Shown piece by piece: positions 7,264-12,251 of a stretch of DNA of 12,251 bases. The position numbers were made by a program, and so were the translations under genes. This stretch comes from Porticoccaceae bacterium UBA1117 (GTDB lineage Bacteria > Pseudomonadota > Gammaproteobacteria > Pseudomonadales > Porticoccaceae). The notes beneath the pieces are model-generated. The model searched no databases. It was not told the origin of the DNA and saw only the letters and a program-made list of their open reading frames with translations. Position 1 is the stretch's first letter; the number at the start of each line of letters is the position of its first letter. The stretch covers positions 1-12,251 of the forward strand of contig DCBC01000160.1 of the NCBI GenBank assembly GCA_002313335.1, read 5' to 3'.

Positions 7264-9519
7264 ATGAGCGATATCGTAACCTTCAATGATCAGGGCCTTG
7301 AAAGTAGGCCGTTGAGCGTTTATGCCGAGCAGGCATATTTAGATTATTCAATGTACGTGATTCTTGATCGCGCACTGCCACATATTGGTGATGGTTTAAA
7401 GCCTGTTCAGCGCAGAATTGTTTATGCCATGAGTGAGCTAGGCCTCAAGGCCAGTGCTAAGTATAAAAAGTCAGCACGTACCGTAGGCGATGTAATCGGT
7501 AAGTTTCACCCACATGGTGATAGTGCTGCCTATGAAGCGATGGTGTTAATGGCTCAGCCTTTTTCATACCGCTACCCTCTAGTTGACGGACAGGGTAACT
7601 GGGGATCGGCGGATGACCCTAAGTCTTTTGCGGCCATGCGTTATACCGAATCTAAGCTGTCTGCTTATGCGGACATTCTATTGTCTGAATTAGGGCAGGG
7701 TACGGCTACGTGGAGGCCTAATTTTGATGCCACTATGGATGAGCCGGAGATTTTGCCGGCCCGTGTTCCCAATGTTTTGCTCAACGGTACCACTGGTATC
7801 GCAGTGGGTATGGCGACTGACATACCGCCTCACAATCTCAATGAGGTAGTGAATGCCTGTCTACATTTATTAGACAACCCTAAAGCGACGATTCCAGAGT
7901 TGATGGAGTACATCAAAGCACCTGATTTCCCCACTGATGGCGAAATTATTACTTCACATGCTGACATTTTAAATACTTACGAGACTGGTCGTGGCTCGGT
8001 AAAGATGCGTGGTATTTGGCATAAAGAAGATGGTGATGTGATTGTCACCGCCTTACCGTTTCAGGCTTCAGGATCAAAAATTCTTGAACAGATTGCCGCT
8101 CAAATGCGCAATAAAAAATTGCCGATGGTAGAAGACTTGCGGGATGAGTCAGATCATGAGAATCCAACACGCTTGGTGATCACTCCACGCTCTAATCGGG
8201 TTGATATAGAGTCCTTAATGGACCATCTCTTCGCCACTACAGACTTAGAGCGTAGCTATCGGATTAATCTTAATATTATCGGTCTTGAGGGAAAGCCATC
8301 GGTAATGAACTTGCGGCAAATCCTCAAAGAATGGTTACGGTTTCGTATCGATGTGACGCGCCGGCGTCTTGAATATCGGTTACAAAAAGTGGATAAGCGA
8401 CTACACCTCTTAGATGGTTTGTTGATCGCCTTTTTGAATATCGATGAAGTGATTAATATCATCCGTACTGAGGATGAACCTAAGCCAGCGTTGATCGCTC
8501 GGTTTGGTCTGTCAGATATTCAGACTGAATATATACTGGACACCAAGTTACGCCAGTTAGCGCGGCTAGAGGAGTTTAAGATTCGCGGTGAGCAAGATGA
8601 GCTTGCGGCTGAAAAAGCGGAATTAGAATTGCTGTTGGGTTCAGATATTCGTTTAAAAACGCTAGTAAAAAATGAGTTAAAAAGTACAGCGGAAGAGTAC
8701 GGTGATGTGCGCCGATCACCCCTTAAAGAGCGTGGCGAAGCGCAGGCATTTAACGAAAAAGATCTGTTAGTGGCTGAGCCGATTACCGTGGTTTTATCAG
8801 ATAAAGGCTGGGTCCGAGCGGCTAAAGGGCATGATATTGATCCAACCACTCTCAGTTATAAGTCAGGCGACAAGTTTCTCTCATCAGCACTGGGACGTAG
8901 CAATCAAAATGTCTTCCTACAGGACTCTACTGGCCGCTACTACTCGCTGGCAGGGCACACGCTGCCTTCGGCTCGAGGACAGGGCGAACCCGCCACAGGT
9001 CGTTTAAATTTACCGTCAGGTGCGCTGTTTACCCATGTCATTATGGGAGCTGATGATCAAAAAGTATTGATGGGTACTGACGCTGGCTACGGGTTTGTGA
9101 CTAAAATTGGTGAGTTATTTACCAAAAACAAAGCCGGTAAAGGGGTCGTTAGTATTCCCAAGGGAGGTCGAATTTTACAGCCTAAGATGGTGAGTCCAGA
9201 GGACTCGCATATTGCGGCGGTGAGCAATGAAGGACGTATGTTGGTCTTCCCGATAAGCGAAATTCCAGAGTTGACGAGAGGCAAAGGCAATAAAATTATT
9301 AACATTCCTGGATCAAGACTGCAAAGCCGAGAAGAGTTTGTGATTGACTATGCAGTGGTCAGTGAAAAGGATTCATTGGTTGTTCACTCGGGTAAGCGCT
9401 ATTTAGTGATGAAGCCCAAGGACCTAGAACACTATCGTGGTGAGCGAGGAAGACGCGGTCATAAGCTACCGCGGGGATTCCAAAAAGTTGATCGCCTAGA
9501 TGTGGATGCTGGAAAATAG
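7264..9519 (+). CDS. parC: DNA topoisomerase IV subunit A (ParC)
   Basis: DNA-cleaving subunit of topoisomerase IV. The breakage-reunion domain spans about 1-490. Its catalytic tyrosine is Y127 in AAMRYTE, equivalent to E. coli Y120. The quinolone-binding region [13 protein letters not shown] (82-94) has S87 and E91, equal to E. coli S80 and E84, so it is of the unmutated, drug-sensitive type at both positions. The C-terminal beta-pinwheel (about 495-740) includes the ParC-like [16 protein letters not shown] and [10 protein letters not shown] segments and lacks a canonical gyrase GyrA-box, which supports ParC over GyrA. Length is 751 residues against 752 in E. coli. AGGA at 7254-7257, six bases before the ATG, is a good ribosome site. 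The gene ends 26 bases from the convergent ctpA stop codon. Confidence 0.98.
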   Translation: MSDIVTFNDQGLESRPLSVYAEQAYLDYSMYVILDRALPHIGDGLKPVQRRIVYAMSELGLKASAKYKKSARTVGDVIGKFHPHGDSAAYEAMVLMAQPFSYRYPLVDGQGNWGSADDPKSFAAMRYTESKLSAYADILLSELGQGTATWRPNFDATMDEPEILPARVPNVLLNGTTGIAVGMATDIPPHNLNEVVNACLHLLDNPKATIPELMEYIKAPDFPTDGEIITSHADILNTYETGRGSVKMRGIWHKEDGDVIVTALPFQASGSKILEQIAAQMRNKKLPMVEDLRDESDHENPTRLVITPRSNRVDIESLMDHLFATTDLERSYRINLNIIGLEGKPSVMNLRQILKEWLRFRIDVTRRRLEYRLQKVDKRLHLLDGLLIAFLNIDEVINIIRTEDEPKPALIARFGLSDIQTEYILDTKLRQLARLEEFKIRGEQDELAAEKAELELLLGSDIRLKTLVKNELKSTAEEYGDVRRSPLKERGEAQAFNEKDLLVAEPITVVLSDKGWVRAAKGHDIDPTTLSYKSGDKFLSSALGRSNQNVFLQDSTGRYYSLAGHTLPSARGQGEPATGRLNLPSGALFTHVIMGADDQKVLMGTDAGYGFVTKIGELFTKNKAGKGVVSIPKGGRILQPKMVSPEDSHIAAVSNEGRMLVFPISEIPELTRGKGNKIINIPGSRLQSREEFVIDYAVVSEKDSLVVHSGKRYLVMKPKDLEHYRGERGRRGHKLPRGFQKVDRLDVDAGK

Positions 9520-9545
9520 GCACGCATCCTGCAAATAATATGATC

Positions 9546-10862
9546 TCACCCTGGTGCTTTGCTGTTGCCTAAAAGGTGAAAGCCTTTTAGTAAGTTAAGC
9601 GCCTCATAGAGCTGGTTGTCATCAATCAGCGACTCTGGCTTATCAGCCGTTTCTGATTCCGAATTGGCCCGTTCGCTGACAGTATTTTTAGCCTCTAAAT
9701 GACCGTCAAGATCGGCCTCTTTGACTCTCTTTGAAGTTTTGTAGGGGCGAATTTCAGCGCGTTCAATCGTGATATCAGGAACGATTCCCTCGGCTTGAAT
9801 AGATCGGCCATTGGGTGTGAAATATCGCGCAGTAGTCAGCTTTACTGCACGACCATCGCCCAATGGCATAACTGTTTGGACAGACCCCTTGCCAAAACTC
9901 TGGGTTCCCACAATGGCGGCGCGGCGATTGTCTTGCAGTGCGCCGGCAACAATTTCTGACGCCGATGCACTGCCGCCATTGATAAGTACAACAACTGGAA
10001 CACCGTTTAAAATATCTCCCCTCTCAGCTTCAAAACGTCTATTAGCACTGGGTAGACGGCCTTCTGTGTAGACAAGTGTTCCGCTGTCGATTAAGGCGTC
10101 AGCAATGGTTATGGACGCAGGAACAAGCCCACCGGGATTGTTGCGTAAATCAATAACGAGACCGTTAAGCGGGCCATCATTGTTGGTTTGTAAGTTACGG
10201 ACTTCGTTAATAAAGTCTTCGCCTGAACCAACTTGAAACTGTGCAACCCTGACATAACCATAGTTAGGCTCCAAGAGGCGGCTGCGCACTGCACTGATTT
10301 GGATAATGTCGCGGGTTATATTAAACGTGAGGGGGCCATCTTCGCTCTCACGATAAACGGTCAGTTTGATACTGGTACCTTTTTCACCACGCAGCTTATC
10401 GATAGCTTTCTGTAACCCCATGCCACGGATGGGTGAGTTATCCATCTCAATAATTAAATCACCGGCCTCAATGCCGGCCTTTGCTGCAGGAGTACCATCA
10501 ATCGGTGAGATAACTCTTATTAGACCACCATCCCCCGCAACCTCAATACCCAAACCGCCATACTCACCGGTTGCGTTCTCTTGGAGATCGCCATAGTCAT
10601 CAGCCTTCAAATAAGTCGAATGGGGGTCTAACCCGGTCAGCAAACCGGCAATTGCATTCTCAAGCAGCTCAGTATCAGTGACCTCTTCCACATAACCTAG
10701 GCGGATCTGCTCAAATACTTGAGTAAATGTTCGTAGCTCTCTGAGAGGGAGTCGGCTCTCTGTGTTAGTGGCTTCACTCTCTTCAGTAATAACCTTTGGC
10801 GTCTCAGATTTCGAGCACAAAGGCACGAACCATAACATCAACAAAACCAGTATTCGCAGCAT
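9546..10862 (-). CDS. ctpA: periplasmic carboxy-terminal processing protease (S41, PDZ)
   Basis: Serine protease of family S41A that cuts proteins near their C-termini in the periplasm; in Pseudomonas, CtpA degrades peptidoglycan cross-link hydrolases. An N-terminal signal sequence is visible (short MLR, hydrophobic 4-15); the PLC at 14-16 does not fit a lipobox well. A helical region (about 40-98) precedes the PDZ domain (about 100-185, with GGLGIEV and GDLIIEMD). The protease domain (about 195-367) has the nucleophile S300 in NGGSASASE, the general base K325 in FGKGSVQ, and Q329. A variable, charged tail with a short terminal helix follows (370-438). AAGGA eight bases before the ATG supports the start. 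The gene is 40 bases downstream of envC on the same strand, the same order as in pseudomonads. The symbol follows the Pseudomonas usage. Confidence 0.95.
   Translation of the reverse strand: MLRILVLLMLWFVPLCSKSETPKVITEESEATNTESRLPLRELRTFTQVFEQIRLGYVEEVTDTELLENAIAGLLTGLDPHSTYLKADDYGDLQENATGEYGGLGIEVAGDGGLIRVISPIDGTPAAKAGIEAGDLIIEMDNSPIRGMGLQKAIDKLRGEKGTSIKLTVYRESEDGPLTFNITRDIIQISAVRSRLLEPNYGYVRVAQFQVGSGEDFINEVRNLQTNNDGPLNGLVIDLRNNPGGLVPASITIADALIDSGTLVYTEGRLPSANRRFEAERGDILNGVPVVVLINGGSASASEIVAGALQDNRRAAIVGTQSFGKGSVQTVMPLGDGRAVKLTTARYFTPNGRSIQAEGIVPDITIERAEIRPYKTSKRVKEADLDGHLEAKNTVSERANSESETADKPESLIDDNQLYEALNLLKGFHLLGNSKAPG
9569..9590. repeat. inverted repeat near the parC/ctpA convergence
   Basis: CTAAAAGG (9569-9576) and CCTTTTAG (9583-9590) form a perfect 8-bp stem with a 6-base loop. 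It lies inside the last codons of ctpA (GFHLLG) and 50 bases past the parC stop. Because it is symmetric it could slow transcription from either side, but the stem is mostly A-T and no separate T-run follows, so a terminator role is speculative. Confidence 0.35.
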
Positions 10863-10902
10863 AGTGTTTTTCCTTATCTTGGCTATTACTTATAGTATAT
10901 CG

Positions 10903-12099
10903 CTAGGACTTGCGGAGCCATATTTTTGGGTTAGTAGGTTGTCCCTGACTACGAATTTCAAAATATAACGCGGGCATCGACAAGCCTCCAGTATTACCTG
11001 CTCTAGCAATAATTTCATTGGTTTGGACCCAGTCACCGGTATCTTTCAACAGCTCTTGATTGTGACCATATAGCGTCATATAACCATCACCATGATCGAC
11101 AATTAGCAGTAATCCAAAGCCACGAAGATAATCAGAAAAAACGACACGCCCCTGGTGCACTGTTTTAACCTTTGCCCCTACAGTTACCTTGATCAGCCAA
11201 CCTTGCCATTGCACAGGCCCACTGCGACGCGCTCCAAACCTTTGGGCTAGTTTACCCTTGGCTGGCCACTCCAACTTTCCTTTTCGAGATGTGAATGGCA
11301 AAGAGTTAGTCGGTAAAACCAAGTCTGTTACGGCAGTCTCAACTTCAGCAAGCAATGCCTCCAAATCCCGACGCTGCCTTTTTAATTCGGTGAGCTTTTG
11401 CTGATCATTCTTCACCGCAAGCTTAAGCTGTCTTAGTGTACTTTCACGTTGGGCAATATTGGTTTTTAAATTTACCTGATTTGTAAAGAGCGCATCTTTC
11501 GCAGTAATAAGATCCAATTTATTGCTATTGATTGACTCAATGATGTCATTCAGCGCAGTGACACTTGTTAAATACTGCTCTATTTTTTCACTCCGAGCCT
11601 TAAGAAAATAGTCGTAGTATTTAAACATACGAGCGATTTTTTGTGGATCTTCCTGATTAAGAAGCAGCTTAATCGGCTCTTGGTCACCGATTTTTTGCGC
11701 GGAACGAAGTTGCTGGATGATCGCATCGTTCTGCTCGTCGATGTTTACTTCTAAAGAGACTTTTTGTCTTTGCTTATTCACTAATTTTTTTTCGGCAATA
11801 TTAATATTTTTGACTAATTCTCGGATGCTGGCATTGATCTCACTGGCTTCGGTTTCGACCTTTTGTAGGTCTTGCGTCAAATCAGTTTGTTCTTCGTTTT
11901 TTGTAGTTAAGATTTTTTGTAGTTCAGAGATATTTGATTGTAGGCGGTCTAGTTCTGACTGCTGTTGATCAGCTGCGGTTGTCAATTGCACTAGGGTTAG
12001 CCCTAGTAGGGCACAAAAAATCTTAAACATTTTTTGTGCCGCGACACCTAGGTTATTACCCAAAGGTTTTGAATAGGACTTGGCAGTGCTAATTTTCAC
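10903..12099 (-). CDS. envC: EnvC-type murein hydrolase activator (coiled coil + LytM)
   Basis: Periplasmic activator of cell-wall amidases at the division septum. A signal peptide begins at residue 24 (MFKIF), with cleavage likely after TAA43. A long Gln/Glu/Lys-rich coiled coil follows (about 45-260), then a LytM/M23 domain (about 277-396). The domain is degenerate: the usual first metal histidine region reads WQGWLIKV (298-305) and the HxH near the end is LYF (378-380), as in E. coli EnvC (LYFEIR), so it should bind and activate amidases rather than cut. Start choice is open. GTG at 12099 overlaps the gpmI stop as GTGA, which favours coupled translation, and adds 23 residues before the signal core. 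ATG at 12030 gives a normal signal peptide (375 residues) but has no well-placed ribosome site. ctpA follows after 40 bases. Confidence 0.93.
   Translation of the reverse strand: MKISTAKSYSKPLGNNLGVAAQKMFKIFCALLGLTLVQLTTAADQQQSELDRLQSNISELQKILTTKNEEQTDLTQDLQKVETEASEINASIRELVKNINIAEKKLVNKQRQKVSLEVNIDEQNDAIIQQLRSAQKIGDQEPIKLLLNQEDPQKIARMFKYYDYFLKARSEKIEQYLTSVTALNDIIESINSNKLDLITAKDALFTNQVNLKTNIAQRESTLRQLKLAVKNDQQKLTELKRQRRDLEALLAEVETAVTDLVLPTNSLPFTSRKGKLEWPAKGKLAQRFGARRSGPVQWQGWLIKVTVGAKVKTVHQGRVVFSDYLRGFGLLLIVDHGDGYMTLYGHNQELLKDTGDWVQTNEIIARAGNTGGLSMPALYFEIRSQGQPTNPKIWLRKS
11990..12007. repeat. 7-bp inverted repeat in the envC signal-peptide codons
   Basis: ACTAGGG (11990-11996), loop TTAG, CCCTAGT (12001-12007): a perfect 7-bp stem with a four-base loop, lying in the codons for GLTLV of the envC signal peptide. 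It sits two bases from the next, longer inverted repeat. Confidence 0.5.
12010..12040. repeat. 12-bp inverted repeat around the candidate ATG of envC
   Basis: GGCACAAAAAAT on the minus strand (12040-12029) pairs perfectly with ATTTTTTGTGCC (12021-12010) across a 7-base loop. The A and T of the ATG at 12030-12028 are the last two bases of the 5' arm and its G is the first loop base. In the mRNA this could form a hairpin at the start codon if ATG is used, or an early intragenic hairpin if translation starts at the GTG at 12099. No separate T-run follows, so it is not a standard terminator. Confidence 0.55.
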
Positions 12100-12251
12100 T
12101 CTATCAGAGAGCGGCCAGACATTTCAGCCGGCTTGGGCAAGTCCATTAATGCCAGTATCGTAGGCGCAATATCGGCCAGCGAACCACCTTTGGCGAGACT
12201 TAGTGATCTATCACCAACATAAACTAATGGGACTGGAAGTGTGGTGTGTTG
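12096..12251 (-). CDS. gpmI: 2,3-bisphosphoglycerate-independent phosphoglycerate mutase, C-terminal end only
   Basis: The last 51 codons of a glycolytic enzyme that interconverts 3- and 2-phosphoglycerate using two manganese ions. The frame is open to the window edge and ends at TGA (12098-12096). The visible residues carry the family's C-terminal signature: HTTLPVPLVYVG (2-13 of the visible part), whose His is expected to be a metal ligand; then GGSLADIAPTILALM (22-36), and LPKPAEMSGRSLIE at the end, matching the LADVAPTML / PAEMTGTSIL pattern of pseudomonad enzymes. The stop overlaps a GTG start of envC by four bases (GTGA), which suggests they share a message and may be translationally coupled. 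About nine-tenths of the usual roughly 510 residues lie outside the window, so the state of the active site cannot be judged. Confidence 0.93.
   Translation of the reverse strand, partial: QHTTLPVPLVYVGDRSLSLAKGGSLADIAPTILALMDLPKPAEMSGRSLIE

Noticed and set aside
10885..10902. TATACT-like -10 on the minus strand between envC and ctpA
   Set aside because: The hexamer 17 bases upstream (TATGGC) shows almost no -35 match, and the 40-base gap with a strong ribosome site is explained by co-transcription.
10903..12099. EnvC read as an active M23 endopeptidase
   Set aside because: The LytM domain lacks the usual metal-binding histidines (WQGWLIKV and LYF in their places), as in E. coli EnvC, which is an activator.

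Overview
The window is a compact stretch of chromosome from a gammaproteobacterium, by eye moderately AT-leaning. Two blocks of housekeeping gene order point there: nudF-yqiB-cpdA-yqiA-parE-parC, as around parE in enterics and pseudomonads, and gpmI-envC-ctpA, as in pseudomonads. The lineage cannot be fixed from this sequence; a marine group such as the SAR92/Cellvibrionales relatives is only a guess from composition and layout. No RNA gene, insertion sequence, CRISPR array or phage gene is visible, and every non-coding gap is under about 125 bases.

Left part (1-2631, +): the C-terminal five-sixths of an RND-family inner-membrane efflux permease, cut by the window edge. Its two proton-relay helices carry Asp-Asn and Asn-Asp instead of the Asp-Asp and Lys-Asn of AcrB.

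Centre (2755-9519, +): six genes in one direction. nudF (ADP-ribose pyrophosphatase), yqiB (DUF1249), cpdA (cAMP phosphodiesterase) and yqiA (small alpha/beta hydrolase) lead into parE and parC, the two subunits of topoisomerase IV. Gaps are 73, 5, 69, 24 and 24 bases. The two larger gaps hold weak promoter-like sequences, so the block may be one operon with internal starts.

Right part (9546-12251, -): gpmI (phosphoglycerate mutase, only its last 51 codons present), envC (periplasmic activator of cell-wall amidases) and ctpA (periplasmic PDZ/S41 protease), transcribed towards parC. gpmI and envC appear to overlap by 4 bases. envC and ctpA both act on cell-wall remodelling at division; parE/parC unlink daughter chromosomes, so much of the window serves the end of the cell cycle. 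parC and ctpA converge with 26 bases between their stop codons.

No new multi-gene system is evident. The most unusual local signal is a cluster of perfect inverted repeats around the signal-peptide start of envC (11990-12053), where a 12-bp stem takes in the first two bases of a candidate ATG start codon. The altered proton-relay residues of the RND permease are the other point worth checking.
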